64,000 bases of DNA. Origin: Bradyrhizobium sp. 195. Its GTDB lineage: Bacteria > Pseudomonadota > Alphaproteobacteria > Rhizobiales > Xanthobacteraceae. The notes beneath the pieces are model-generated. The model was not told where the DNA came from. It searched no databases and saw nothing but the letters and a program-made list of their open reading frames with translations. Made by a program: the position numbers and the translations under genes. Below are positions 46,352 through 56,384 of the stretch, one piece after another. The DNA is taken from assembly GCF_023101665.1 (NCBI RefSeq), contig NZ_CP082161.1, forward strand, positions 1,488,001-1,552,000, given 5' to 3'. Each line of letters starts with the position of its first letter. The stretch's first letter is position 1.

Positions 46352-46699
46352 TTGATGGGTCAGATTTCGGTGCTGACGGGGCCGGAACGCCGGCGGCGTT
46401 GGAGCGAGGATGAGCGGTGCCGGATCGTTGCGGAGGCCTTTGCGCCGGGATCGTGTGTGGCGCAGGTTGCGCGGGATCACGATATTTCAACGGGGCTGAT
46501 TTACACCTGGCGGCGTCGGCTTCGCCAGGACCTTGCTGACCAGGGCTTTGTGGAAGCGGCGATGGAAGCGGAGCCGATCAAGGAAGCGGCACCGTCCGGT
46601 GAAGTGATCGTGGTGGAATTGACGGGGAGCGGACGGATCAGGATTTGCGGGTCGGCGCCGCCCTTGCTGGTGTCGGCGGTGTTGAAGGCGCTGCGATGA
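46352..46699 (+). CDS. tnpA: IS66 TnpA (115 aa)
   Basis: The IS66 orfA helix-turn-helix protein: 'GPERRRRWSEDERCRIVAEA', 'SCVAQVARDHDISTGLIYTW' and 'RRRLRQDLADQGFVE', with C-terminal 'RIRICGSAPPLLVSAVLKAL'. Its frame is intact, and its stop overlaps the tnpB ATG at 46696. Confidence 0.88.
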   Translation: MMGQISVLTGPERRRRWSEDERCRIVAEAFAPGSCVAQVARDHDISTGLIYTWRRRLRQDLADQGFVEAAMEAEPIKEAAPSGEVIVVELTGSGRIRICGSAPPLLVSAVLKALR

Positions 46700-47042
46700 T
46701 TCCGATCCCCTCTGGCGTGCGGATATGGCTGGCGACGGGCCATACCGATATGCGGCGCGGCTTTCCGAGCCTGGCTTTGCAGGTGCAGGAGGTCTTGAAG
46801 CATGACCCACTGGGGGGCATTTGTTTTGCTTCAGGGGGCGCCGTTCAGATCTGATAAAAATCATCTGGCACGATTCTCAGGGAGCGTGCCTGTTTACAAA
46901 AAGACTCGAAAGAGGAAGATTCATCTGGCCTTCGGCTGCCGGTGAAGCCGTGACGATCTCTCCGGCGCAGCTTTCTTACCTGCTATCTGGGATCGACTGG
47001 CGGAATCCTCAAGAAACTTTGCGTCCAACGCGAGTTGGATAG
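46696..47042 (+). pseudogene. tnpB: IS66 TnpB, frameshifted
   Basis: 'MIPIPSGVRIWLATGHTDMR' and '[20 protein letters not shown]' are in the frame from 46696. A shift near 46830 leads to '[20 protein letters not shown]', '[20 protein letters not shown]' and 'LSYLLSGIDWRNPQETLRP'. One indel inactivates it. Confidence 0.85.
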
Positions 47043-47086
47043 CATTCTGCGATTGAACCTACCGGGAAATCTGATTCACTGGCTTC

Positions 47087-48788
47087 ATGAGTTTGAAGCC
47101 GGATGACCTTCCTTCGGATCTCGCCAGCGCCCAGGCGGCGCTGTTGATCGAACGTGAGGCGTTGCGGGCTGAACGCGAAGCGCGGCTGAGGGTCGAGGTC
47201 GAACGCGATGCGGCCGCGGCGAAGGTCAGCCGGATACAGGCCGAAGCCATCAATTGGCAAGCCGAAGCGGCGAACGCGCGGGCGAAGCTGTCGGACAATG
47301 AGGCGCTGATCGGCATCTCGAGCTGCGGATCGAGAAGCTCAAACGCGAACTGTACGGGCCGCGTTCCGAGCGCACGGCGCGGCTGATCGAGCAGTTGGAA
47401 TTGGAACTTGAAGAACTCGTCACCACGGCGAGCGAGGATGAGCTCGCCGCGCAGGCCGCGGCGGCAAAGGCGCAGAGCGTCCGCGCCTTCACGCGCAAGC
47501 GGCCGGTGCGCAAGCCATGGCCGGATGACATCGAACGCGAGCGCGTCGTCATTGAGGCTCCAACGACCTGCGCCTGCTGCGGTGGATCGCGGCTGGCGAA
47601 GATCGGTGAGGATGTGACCAAGACGCTGGAGGAGATCCCGCGCCGCTTCAAGCTGATCGAGACGGTACGCGAGAAGTTCACCTGCCGCGATTGCGAGAAG
47701 ATCAGCCAGCCGCCCGCGCCGTTCCATGCCACGCCGCGCGGCTTCATCGGCCCACAATTGCTGGCGACGATCGTGTTCGACAAGTTCGGCATGCATATCC
47801 CGCTCAACCGCCAGAGCGCGCGCTTCAAGGCCGAGGGGATCGACCTGCCGTTGTCGACACTGGCCGACCAGGTCGGCCACGGGACCTTCGCCGTCATGCC
47901 GCTCTTCCACTTGATCGAACGCCATGTACTGGCTGCCGAGCGCCTGCATGGCGACGACACCACCATCCGTATCCTGGCGAAGGGCAAGTGCAAGACCGGG
48001 CGGATCTGGACATATGTGCGGGATGGGTCTATTACGCCTCGAGCGACCGACGAGGCGAGCATCCCCAGAAGCATCTGGCCGCCTTCGCCGGCATCCTGCA
48101 AGCCGATTGCTACAACGGCTTCGAGCCGCTGTTCGACCCGCAGAAGAAGGTGTTGCCGATTACGCCGGCGTTTTGCTTGGCCCATGCGCGGCGGGGCTTC
48201 TTCGAGTTGGCTGACATCGAGAAAAATGCCCGGGAAGGTAAGAAGGGCAAACCGGTCTCTCCGATCGCGCTGGAGGCGGTCAGACGCCTCGATGCGTTGT
48301 TCGAGATCGAGCGCGCCATCAATGGCTGCGGCGCCGACGAGCGGCGCGCCGTGCGCCAGAAAAGAGCAAGCCGCTGCTCGAGGACATGCACGCCTGGTTG
48401 CTCCGCGAGCGCGAAACCCTCTCGCGCTCCTCCGAGGTCCTGAAGCCCATGAACTACATGCTCAGGCGCTGGGACGACTTCGCCCGCTTCCTCGACGATG
48501 GCAGGATCTGCTTGACCAACAATTGTGCTGAGCGCGCATTGAGGGGCATCGCCTTGGGAAGGCGCAACTGGACCTTCGCCGGCAGCCAGCGTGGCGCCGA
48601 CCGTGCCGCCATCATGCTGACGGTGATCACGACCTGTCGCCTCAACGACGTCGATCCCAAGGCCTGGCTCGCCGACGTCCTCGCCCGTATCGCCGATCTT
48701 CCCGCGTCGCGGTCTGCACGAACTGCTGCCCTGGGAATGGAAGCTCCTGCGCCAAGCCGACAAGCCCGCCGGTCAGCAGGCCGCCTGA
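47087..48788 (+). pseudogene. tnpC: IS66 TnpC, at least four frameshifts
   Basis: Segments are: 47087 to about 47320 ('SDLASAQAALLIEREALRAE'); about 47320-48030 ('RKRPVRKPWPDDIERERVVI', zinc ribbon 'CACCGGSRLAKIGEDVTKTL', 'LHGDDTTIRILAKGKCKTGR'); about 48030-48362 ('YYASSDRRGEHPQKHLAAFA', 'LQADCYNGFEPLFD'); about 48362-48712 ('ICLTNNCAERALRGIALGRR'); and a last one ending 'LHELLPWEWKLLRQADKPAG' at 48788. All catalytic parts can be traced, but no functional protein can be made. Confidence 0.88.
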
Positions 48789-48804
48789 CCTTCACGCAAC
48801 GCCA

Positions 48805-49008
48805 TCATAGAGCTCGCCGTGCCCGCGCGCATGTCTCAATCAGGCGGTCGTCGTATGCGTACCTTGGATTTGCCGTGCTGGGCGGTGGAAGCGAGGGGAG
48901 TTGGCGCGGAGCCCTCGGCATAGCGCAGCGCGAGCTCCCGGCGCGGGCGGCAGGTGAAGGCGAACCCGACGGCGTCTTCGATCCGAGCTGCGAGTGTGGT
49001 CGTGCCTC
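48805..49008 (-). pseudogene. IS3-family OrfB, C-terminal piece
   Basis: The minus strand reads 'YNEARPHSQLGSKTP' and a short tail, the last part of an IS3 DDE transposase. The rest of the gene lies at 51013-51470; the second serine-recombinase element separates them at GTTGTA. Confidence 0.8.
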
Positions 49009-49369
49009 GTTGTACAACAACGTTTGAGAACGCCCACAGGACCGTTCTTCGCGAGGTTCTTTATCGATATCATCCTTGGTTTGGTTGCCGAGTTTGCGTT
49101 CATGGGGCCGTCGACAAGGCTGGCGATGTCGCCTTCCGCTGCTCTCTGGATGGATCGCGAACAGATCGTTGGCTGGAGGTTCCAGCCTGGATGTTCGACC
49201 GAACGGCATGCCCTGAGGCTGAGCTTTTGGCAGCTCGGCCATTTGTCAGCATAACCGCACTTGCAGCGCTTTCTGCGCTTCTCGATCTGGCGTTGAAGGA
49301 TCGCGCCATCAGCTACCCTGCTTTCTGGCGCATCCAGAGCCTTTCACGACCAGAATCGGGGAGAGACCC

Positions 49370-49768
49370 ATGTCACGGCAGACGGCAATGCCAGAGAGCG
49401 GATACCGACACAATCGACAACGGCGGCCGCAGCTGCAGATGGATCTGTTCGGAAGCGGCCTGTCGAACGGCGGCATCGGCGCGCCGGCATGGCCGGAGCT
49501 GCTGGCGGAAGCGCGGGCGGCCCTCACGAGCCTGATGACGCAGTTGATGCTCGACCATGCTGCGATGACAGCGACGCCGCCCGCGAAGGAGTCGATCATG
49601 ATCTCTGGACAAGGTCAGGCCTCATCATCTGAAGCGCAAGGCGATTCTTTACGTGCGCCAATCCTCGGCCCATCAGCTGTTGCACAATCGCGAGAGCAGC
49701 GCGTTGCAATACGCCGTGCGGGACCGGCTGACGGCGCTCGGGTGGTCATAGATCGAAGTGATCGATGA
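49370..49768 (+). pseudogene. small accessory gene of recombinase element 2
   Basis: 'YRHNRQRRPQLQMDLFGSGL' and 'PELLAEARAALTSLMTQLML' resemble the small protein before the recombinase of element 1. Its natural end probably overlapped the recombinase start near 49600-49610. The frame runs on to 49768 only because of indels. The function is unknown. Confidence 0.45.
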
Positions 49769-50983
49769 TGATCTCGGCCACTCAGCTGCCGGCGGCGTAC
49801 AACGCGCCGGTTTCGAGCGGATGGTGGCGGAGGTTTGCCTCGGCAAGGTTGGTGCGGTTTGCGCCCGCGAGGTCTGGCGCTTCGCTCGCAACAGCCGGGA
49901 TTGGCAGCAACTCATCGAGATGTGCCGGGTGGTCGATACCGTTCTGGTCGATCAGGAGACCATCTATGCGCCAAGGCGCGGTAACGATCGCCTGTTGCTC
50001 GGGCTCAAGGGCAGCCTCAACGAATACGAACTGGATCTGTTGCGCCAGCGCTTGCTCTCGGTCCGTTACGAGAAGGCGCACCGGGGCGAGTTGGTTGTAG
50101 CGGCACCGGTGGGCTTCGTTAAGTCCGGCGACCGTTATGAGAAAGATCCGGATCGGCGCGTGCAGGAAGCGATCAAGCTGGTGTTTGACAAGATCGAGGA
50201 ACTGGGCAGCGCGCGACAACCGGTTGGAGGCGAGTGAGCTCGAAGCGCGCTGGAACAGGGCGCTCGCTCACGCGGCGGAGGTCGAGGGCAAGATCGCCAT
50301 GCATGATGCGGCGAGGCCCCGCACCCATTGCTGATTCAGTTGCGCTCAGCGTTCTGGCCTCGAAGCTTAAAACGGCCTGGAATGCGCCCACGACGGATGC
50401 TCGCCTCAAGAAGCGCATTGTGCGCACTCTCATCCACGAAGTCGTAGCCAATATCGACGACGCGGCCTCCGAGATCGTTATCCTCGTCCACTGGGTGGGT
50501 GGTGCCCACAGCGAGTTGCGCTTGCCCAAGCGCCGGCGCGGGCAGCGTAACAGCACCTCCGCCATCATCGAGACTGTGCGCCGACTGGCGCTGATCGCCA
50601 GCGACGATCTGATCGCCGGCCTCCTCAACCGCAATGGCCTCAAGACCGGCAACGGCAATCGCTGGACGCGCGAGCGTGTCACCTCGATGCGCTCGAACCA
50701 TCGCATCCCGGTGTTCAAGCCCGCCGAGGACGGGATCGAACCCTGGCTCAATCTCAGTAACGCCGCAAAGCTTCTAAAGATCGCGCCCAAGACGCTTCGG
50801 CTGGCCGCTGAAGCCGGCGAGATCGAAGCCTTCCATCCGCTATCGGACGGCCAGTGGATCTTCGCCCGCACCTCGCTGATAACAACTGCTACTCAATCTA
50901 TCGCAGAACGAGCACGACGGAACCCAAGCTACCCCACGGGATCAAATCCCAATCAGCAAAGTCTCTTCTCTTCAACAACATAG
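49606..50983 (+). pseudogene. serine recombinase, decayed
   Basis: The resolvase domain is recognisable: 'AILYVRQSSAHQLLHNRESS' with the catalytic Ser, 'EVIDDDLGHSAAGGVQRAGF', 'WRFARNSRDWQQLIEM' and 'GLKGSLNEYELDLLRQRLLS'. A frameshift near 49615, an in-frame TAG at 49749-49751 and a shift near 50215 break it. The middle recombinase and zinc-ribbon region is deleted. The C-terminal part ('RLKKRIVRTLIHEVVANIDD', 'LLNRNGLKTGNGNRWTRERV', then an HTH-like stretch) ends at 50983. Confidence 0.8.
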
Positions 50984-51012
50984 ACAGATGGGTGTTCTGA
51001 TGCGCGGTTGTA

Positions 51013-51470
51013 GTCGGCCCGCCAGAATCAGAGCCCGACGCGGCGCCAGCGACCTGAACAGCGTCTCGCTCAACAGTTCATCGCGTAGCCGGCCTTGAAG
51101 CTTTCGATGAAGGCATTCTGCATGGCCTTGCCCGCCGCGATGTAGTGCCATGCCACGGGGCTCTGATCGGCCCATGTTAGGATGGCGTTGCTGGTGTCGG
51201 CCACCAGCGCCAGGCACTCGCGGGTGCGGTGGTCGACCACGGTGAGGATACGGAAGCGGCGCCCATCGGTAAGCTGATCCGGGTATGAAGTCGAACGACC
51301 AGCGGTCGTTCGGCGCCATCGGCACCGTCGTCGGCGTCCGCGTCCCGATCGTCCGCTTGCGGCCGCCATGGCGACGCACCGCAAGCTTCTCTTCCCGGTA
51401 GAGCCGGAACAGCTTCTCGAGCCTGAGAAGCTGAGCTCGCCATCGCCACCTCACGCCAGACCACTTAGTC
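51013..51470 (-). pseudogene. IS3-family OrfB, central part
   Basis: The minus strand encodes, in shifted frames, 'APNDRWSFDFIPGS' with the first Asp, 'ILTVVDHRTRECLALVAD' with the second, and 'NAFIESFKAGYAMN' with the Glu, then 'RDELLSETLFRSL'. The N-terminus and OrfA are missing. It is cut at 51012 by recombinase element 2 and continues at 49008. Confidence 0.8.
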
Positions 51471-51876
51471 AGCCTCAGGGGGCCGTCAGAAGTCGGTCAA
51501 CCGACAATTTGTCGCCGCGGGATATTTTGCCGGCCAACTATCTTGCAATCTGCGGTTATTGGTGCTGCTATCACAACCAGAAATCAAGTGTGCGCTTGTC
51601 GCAGAGAAACGATCTCGCCTGCACTGAGTGGGCTGCTATGCGTGGGGCCTGCCGGCAAGTCGGTTCGAAGGCTAGATCACCTCTCGCATGCTGCTCGAGG
51701 CGCCCCGACTCGACGTTCGAGCATGCAAGCACCACCGCTCGCGGTTAGGTGCAGAATTTCAGCCGTACGAGGCCCAAAATTGGAGAACTCCAACTTTAAA
51801 GAACGAGTTACAATTTGCCTAACGAATAAATATTTCTAGTGGCTAAGGTTGAGCTTGCGAAAGCAAAGAGGAAGCA
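51471..51876. promoter_or_regulatory. 400-bp non-coding region upstream of the ABC transporter operon
   Basis: No gene is recognisable. The last 100 bp are AT-rich and end in a Shine-Dalgarno AGAGGAAG at 51867-51874. The operon promoter is probably here, but no consensus could be marked. Confidence 0.45.
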
Positions 51877-51882
51877 ATGCAC

Positions 51883-52977
51883 ATGAACCGCAGGAAATTC
51901 ATGCAGACTACGACGTCCGCTGTGGCGGGCGGGGCGCTATATTTGGCGCGTGGTCAAGCTTCGGCGCAGTCGCCAGGCGAGCTGCGAGTTATGGTTTACG
52001 GCGGCGATGTCGGAAAGGCAAACATCGAAGCCTATGTGAAACCATTCCAAGCCGAGACCGGTGTCAAGGTGACGCCGATCACCGATCAAGTGAATGTAGC
52101 CCAGCTTGAGTTGATGGTAAAGTCAAATAATATCACAGTGGACGTGGTTGCCGCGAGCGCAAACGTAATCTTCTCAGCAGCTAAGAAGGGATACCTTCAG
52201 GACATCGATTATTCGATCTACAACAAGGCGGAGCTGGAAGGCATCCTCGATTTCGCGAAACAGCCTTTCGGTGTCACCGGCCTGCTGTATTCTTTTGTAA
52301 TGTTCTACAATAGGGAAAAATTTCCAAATAGTAAGCCACGACCGGCCAACTGGGCGGAGTTCTGGGATGTCAAGAAATTTCCTAGCGTTCGTACGCTCAT
52401 AACTGGTCAAAACGGAACTGAAGGCGCTTGGGAGGAGGCGTTGTTGGCTGATGGTGTCGCTCCCGACGCCATCTATCCGATGGACCTCGACCGCGTCTTC
52501 GCCAGCCTGGACAAGATAAAGCCGCACATCCGCAAATGGTATGCGACCGGCTCCGAGATCCAGCAAATAATGCGCGAGAAGGCGGCGGACATCGGCAATT
52601 GCTATGATGGGCGCGGGCAGGCGGCGATTGACCAAGGCGCACCGATCGAGATCAATCGGAACCAGGCCAAGCTCAGCTGGGATTACTGGACCATCCCGAA
52701 GGGTAGTCCGAATGAGCGAAATGCGCAGAAGTTCATCGAGTTCGCAACTCGCGCAGAGCGACAGGCGGCCTTCGCCCAGCTTGCCGCCTTTGGTCCGAGC
52801 AATATTAACGCCTACAAGTTCATACCGGAGGAGAGAGCGCGCAAGCTTGCTAGCCAACCTGACCACCTGAAGAACAGTATTCGCATGAATCCGAAGTGGT
52901 ACACTGAAGTTGGATCGGACGGCCGGACCAACGCCGATCGGCTCCGTGATCGGTGGAACGATTGGATTCTTCGCTAG
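51883..52977 (+). CDS. ABC transporter substrate-binding protein, spermidine/putrescine type (364 aa)
   Basis: The N-terminus 'MNRRKFMQTTTSAVAGGALY' has a twin-arginine motif and an export signal ending near 'ASAQ', so folded export by Tat is likely. The mature protein ('LRVMVYGGDVGKANIEAYVK', 'EAFKPFQAETGVKVTPIT'-like opening, 'PFGVTGLLYSFVMFYNREKF', 'IGNCYDGRGQAAIDQGAPIE', 'WDYWTIPKGSPNERNAQKFI') fits the PotD/PotF-like solute-binding family 1 type. ATG 51883 is preferred over ATG 51877 because of Shine-Dalgarno spacing. It heads a three-gene importer operon. The ligand may be a polyamine or another small amine. Confidence 0.88.
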   Translation: MNRRKFMQTTTSAVAGGALYLARGQASAQSPGELRVMVYGGDVGKANIEAYVKPFQAETGVKVTPITDQVNVAQLELMVKSNNITVDVVAASANVIFSAAKKGYLQDIDYSIYNKAELEGILDFAKQPFGVTGLLYSFVMFYNREKFPNSKPRPANWAEFWDVKKFPSVRTLITGQNGTEGAWEEALLADGVAPDAIYPMDLDRVFASLDKIKPHIRKWYATGSEIQQIMREKAADIGNCYDGRGQAAIDQGAPIEINRNQAKLSWDYWTIPKGSPNERNAQKFIEFATRAERQAAFAQLAAFGPSNINAYKFIPEERARKLASQPDHLKNSIRMNPKWYTEVGSDGRTNADRLRDRWNDWILR

Positions 52978-53051
52978 CGCAACTGCGTCGTTCGGGAGCA
53001 TCACTTCTGAATGTGCAGCTCAGACATCTCGTCTATGTCGAGGATCAAACA

Positions 53052-54098
53052 TTGAAGAAAAGCCGTCCCGCGCAGATCGAGTTTTGCAGGGTCACCAAGG
53101 CGTACGGACCAATCACGGCGGTCGAAGACTTGTCGCTAACTGTTGATCGCGGTGAGTTCGTGACCATCCTTGGTCCGAGCGGCTCGGGCAAGACTACGAC
53201 CCTGATGCTGCTTGCCGGCTTCGAAGCTCCTACTGAGGGCGACATTCTGGTCGCCGGAAGGTCGGTCGCCTCAGTGCCTTCCTACCGGCGCGACCAAGGG
53301 ATTGTTTTCCAGAGCTATGCCTTGTTCCCGCATCTTTCAGTACGTCGGAATTTGGAGTTTCCGCTTGAAATGCGGGGCATGAACGCGGCCGAGAGAGCGA
53401 AGCGAGTGGAACGCATTCTCAACCGCGTGCACCTCAGTGAGTTCGGCAGCCGGATGCCCTCGCAACTTAGCGGCGGCCAACAGCAGCGTGTGGCACTTGC
53501 CCGCGCGCTGATCGCTGATCCGCCGATCCTCCTGCTGGACGAGCCTCTCAGTGCGCTGGATCGCAATTTGCGCGAGCAGATGCAGGTCGAGATCAAGAGC
53601 CTACACAAGGAATTCGGAATTACTACTGTTTGTGTTACGCATGATCAGGACGAGGCGCTCACGCTCTCCGATCGCATCGTCGTCATGCGAGCCGGGCGGA
53701 TCGAGCAGACCGACACGCCGGAGGCCCTCTACGATCGGCCGGCGACGCGGTTCGTAGCCACTTTTCTGGGCGAGGCCAATATCCTCGAGAATCCGGGTTT
53801 CAATGTGGAATCCGAAGCCGTGCAACCGTCCGGCACCGCGGCCATGATCCGACCGGAGCGTGTCCGCGTCGGCGCTCCCCTGGTCTCGAGCCATTCTGAT
53901 GCCGACCAATGTCAGTCTGTCATCGGCACCGTGGAAGACATGATCTATGCCGGACCCCGGCGCAAGTATCATGTTCGCGTCGGCGGCAGCAGGATCATCG
54001 TGCGCGAGCATGTCGCCTCCGGCCAGCAGATATTCCAACCCGGCGAGGAGGTCCGGCTCGACTGGCTGCGGTCCGACGTCCGTTTCGTTGCGGCCTAA
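53052..54098 (+). CDS. ABC transporter ATP-binding protein, PotA type (348 aa)
   Basis: Walker A 'GPSGSGKTTT' is at about residues 41-50, the Q-loop is in 'IVFQSYALFPHLSV', the signature is 'QLSGGQQQRVALARALI', Walker B is 'ILLLDEPLSALD' and the switch His is in 'CVTHDQDEAL'. A C-terminal TOBE-type domain begins near residue 260. The start is taken as TTG 53052 with GAGGA at 53040-53044; an in-frame ATG at 52953 would overlap the preceding gene and add an odd 33-residue extension. It powers the importer formed with the fused permease. Confidence 0.9.
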   Translation: MKKSRPAQIEFCRVTKAYGPITAVEDLSLTVDRGEFVTILGPSGSGKTTTLMLLAGFEAPTEGDILVAGRSVASVPSYRRDQGIVFQSYALFPHLSVRRNLEFPLEMRGMNAAERAKRVERILNRVHLSEFGSRMPSQLSGGQQQRVALARALIADPPILLLDEPLSALDRNLREQMQVEIKSLHKEFGITTVCVTHDQDEALTLSDRIVVMRAGRIEQTDTPEALYDRPATRFVATFLGEANILENPGFNVESEAVQPSGTAAMIRPERVRVGAPLVSSHSDADQCQSVIGTVEDMIYAGPRRKYHVRVGGSRIIVREHVASGQQIFQPGEEVRLDWLRSDVRFVAA

Positions 54099-54119
54099 CG
54101 CGCTGAGGGAGTATGGCGA

Positions 54120-55901
54120 ATGCAGTCGCTTCAGAAACTTGCCCGAATGCCAATCGTGCTCACTGTCCCGGCCTTCTCGATTTTGCTGGTCGTAGTGGGA
54201 ATACCAACGGTTCTGCTCTTCCTAAGCAGCCTGAATGCTCCGGCCTTTTCGCTCGCCAATTATCAAGCGTTTCTTGCGCAGCAAGCAAATGTCCGCGTGC
54301 TCTTCCAGACTGTCGAAGTCAGCGTGGTAGCAACGGCCATCTGCCTCATTATCGGCTATCCAACAGCCTATCTGATCACCTCCGCCTCGAAACGCGTGCG
54401 CATGGCACTGGTGGTGTTGGTGATTATCCCATATCTAACCAGCGCCTTAGCGCGCACCTATGTATGGATCGTGATCCTCGGCGACCGCGGCCTCATTAAC
54501 AACCTGTTGCTCGATCTGGGGCTGATCTCCACTCCGCTCTCGCTCATCTACAACCGCGGCGCGGTTTATATCGGCATGGTGCACATCATGCTGCCGGTAA
54601 TGATTCTGCCGCTGATCAGCGTCATGCAGAGCATTGACAAGTCACTGGTGGCCGCCGCCCGCAGCATGGGTGCGCACCCCTTTTCTGCTTTCTGGCGCGT
54701 GTTTTTTCCGCTCAGCCTGCCGGGCGTGCGCAGCGGATCGCTTCTAGTGTTCGTACTCTGCTTGGGCTTTTACATTACGCCAGCCGCCCTCGGCGGGCTA
54801 CGCGATGCTATGCTATCGACCTTCATCGCCTCGGAGGTTCAGAGCTCCTTCAACATGGCACGTACTGCCACGTCAGCCTTCATCCTTTTGGGCATAGCCG
54901 CGGTCATGCTCTCTGTTCTGGGGGTGGATCTTTCTGGTACGCCGGGCCGCGGGGAGCGACCCTTTCGGAAGTCCTGGTGGACTCCACGAGGCTTATTCGG
55001 CGCACTTGCACACTATCTCAATGAGCGCGCTATTCCCTATCGGGCGAAACGCTGGACGAGCACCCTCTACAAGGCGGGTGGAGACAGCCGCTGGTCGTCG
55101 ATGCTCGGTACCGTTTTCGTGGTGCTCGTCATGTTCTATCTGCTGTTTCCGGGGCTCGTCGTCATCATCATGTCCTTCAGCGCCGGGAACTATCTGCAAT
55201 TTCCGCCGTTCGTACTTTCACTGCGATGGTACCGGTCCTTCTTTGGCGACCCTTCCTGGACGGACGCCGCATTGACCAGCGTCGAAATCGGTGTTGCGGT
55301 CGTTATCCTATCTACGGGGGTCGGTACGCTCGCGGCCTTCGGCCTCAGCCGGACTCGTCCACGGCTGCGCGCTTTCCTGACGATGATTCTGCTGGCACCG
55401 ATCACCTTCCCGAGTATCGTCGTCGGTATCGCAGCCTATCTAGGTCTGCTCAATCTCGGACTGACCGGAACGATGACCGGCATCGTGATGACGCATAGCA
55501 TAGGTGCCATCAGCTACGTCGTTGTGATCGTTTCGGCGACTCTGGCGAATTTCGACCAGCGGCTGGAGCTGGCGGCAAAGAGCATGCAGGCCGGTCCACT
55601 GCGGACGTTCGCGAGGGTGACGCTGCCCATGATCTGGCCTGGAGTCATAGGCGGGGCGGTGTTCGCATTCATCCACTCTTTCGACGAGGTCGTCAAAACA
55701 TCACTCGTCAGCGGCCTCTCGATCCGCACCCTACCGCTGAAAATGTGGGAAAACATGCGCCACGACATCGACCCGACGATCGCCGCGGTGGCCTCGCTGC
55801 TAGTAGTTCTTCCCCTGCTATGGCTGGTCGCCCTTTACGGCACATGGTGGCGGTCGAGGCTACAGCCTCAGCTCACGGCTCCGAAGCCCCAGACGACGTA
55901 A
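54120..55901 (+). CDS. fused double ABC permease, PotB-PotC type (593 aa)
   Basis: Two complete permease domains are in one chain. The first (about residues 1-275) has six membrane segments and the EAA-like loop 'VAAARSMGAHPFSAFWRVFF'. The second (about 330-590) has 'GTVFVVLVMFYLLFPGLVVI' and the loop 'ELAAKSMQAGPLRTFARVTL'. A linker of about 60 residues rich in Arg and Trp joins them. Polyamine-type importers normally have two separate permeases, so one gene supplies both. ATG 54120 follows GAGGGA. It lies 21 bp after the ATPase gene, in the same operon. Confidence 0.9.
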   Translation: MQSLQKLARMPIVLTVPAFSILLVVVGIPTVLLFLSSLNAPAFSLANYQAFLAQQANVRVLFQTVEVSVVATAICLIIGYPTAYLITSASKRVRMALVVLVIIPYLTSALARTYVWIVILGDRGLINNLLLDLGLISTPLSLIYNRGAVYIGMVHIMLPVMILPLISVMQSIDKSLVAAARSMGAHPFSAFWRVFFPLSLPGVRSGSLLVFVLCLGFYITPAALGGLRDAMLSTFIASEVQSSFNMARTATSAFILLGIAAVMLSVLGVDLSGTPGRGERPFRKSWWTPRGLFGALAHYLNERAIPYRAKRWTSTLYKAGGDSRWSSMLGTVFVVLVMFYLLFPGLVVIIMSFSAGNYLQFPPFVLSLRWYRSFFGDPSWTDAALTSVEIGVAVVILSTGVGTLAAFGLSRTRPRLRAFLTMILLAPITFPSIVVGIAAYLGLLNLGLTGTMTGIVMTHSIGAISYVVVIVSATLANFDQRLELAAKSMQAGPLRTFARVTLPMIWPGVIGGAVFAFIHSFDEVVKTSLVSGLSIRTLPLKMWENMRHDIDPTIAAVASLLVVLPLLWLVALYGTWWRSRLQPQLTAPKPQTT

Positions 55902-56384
55902 GCCCTTCACCGGGATGGGGTTCATCAGTTTCCGGCGGAACCACGCCGCACGCTTAATTCGGGAGCTCTTCCAGACCGCTCCATGCGCAGCAAGTCTCGC
56001 GAGTTGGTCCCAGGTGGTGTGGACCAATTCCTCGATCCACATCAAGCTTGAGCACGAGTCTCGATCTGGAGTGTTCACCGATCAACAAGCTGCGGCCGGA
56101 TTTCGGGAGGTTCCTAGGGCGCGTGGACTCGCTGACAAGGGGGACTGCGGAGTCTGAACTACGTGTGGGCGAGGAAGGTTGAGCGACCCATTCCCGGTAG
56201 CAAGGAAGAGCTGAGCTAGTCTAGGGCATCTGCGACAATCGTCGGCTAGACGACGCGCTCGCAGCTTACGAAAGCCGTCCACCGACCGCCCTTGTTTCTT
56301 GCTGCTGACAAGCTTGCGTGTGCAACGTACTCTTGAACAGGAGCATTAAATCGCTGGTGTTGAGACTAGCGTAGCGAGGCTTTG
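55902..56384. other. non-coding stretch between convergent genes
   Basis: No gene or clear terminator could be recognised in these 483 bp between the ABC operon (+) and the MFS gene (-). Confidence 0.4.

Larger units (their letters stand above)
46320..48800. mobile_element. IS66-family element (type B), decayed, truncated on the right by IS3
   Basis: tnpA, tnpB and tnpC are in order on +, with frameshifts in tnpB and tnpC. Typical GTAAGCG ends could not be found. On the right it meets an IS3 OrfB remnant about 15 bp after the tnpC stop. Confidence 0.8.
49009..51012. mobile_element. serine-recombinase element 2, about 2.0 kb, inserted in an IS3 orfB
   Basis: GTTGTA is present at both junctions (49009-49014 and 51007-51012). 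IS3 OrfB reads into the right junction as 'ADYN' and resumes at the left as 'YNEARPHS', so the element entered at a TACAAC (Tyr-Asn) codon pair. Cargo is a small gene and a decayed serine recombinase on +. It has the same organisation as element 1 at 26596-29230. 49015-49369 shows nothing recognisable. Confidence 0.7.
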
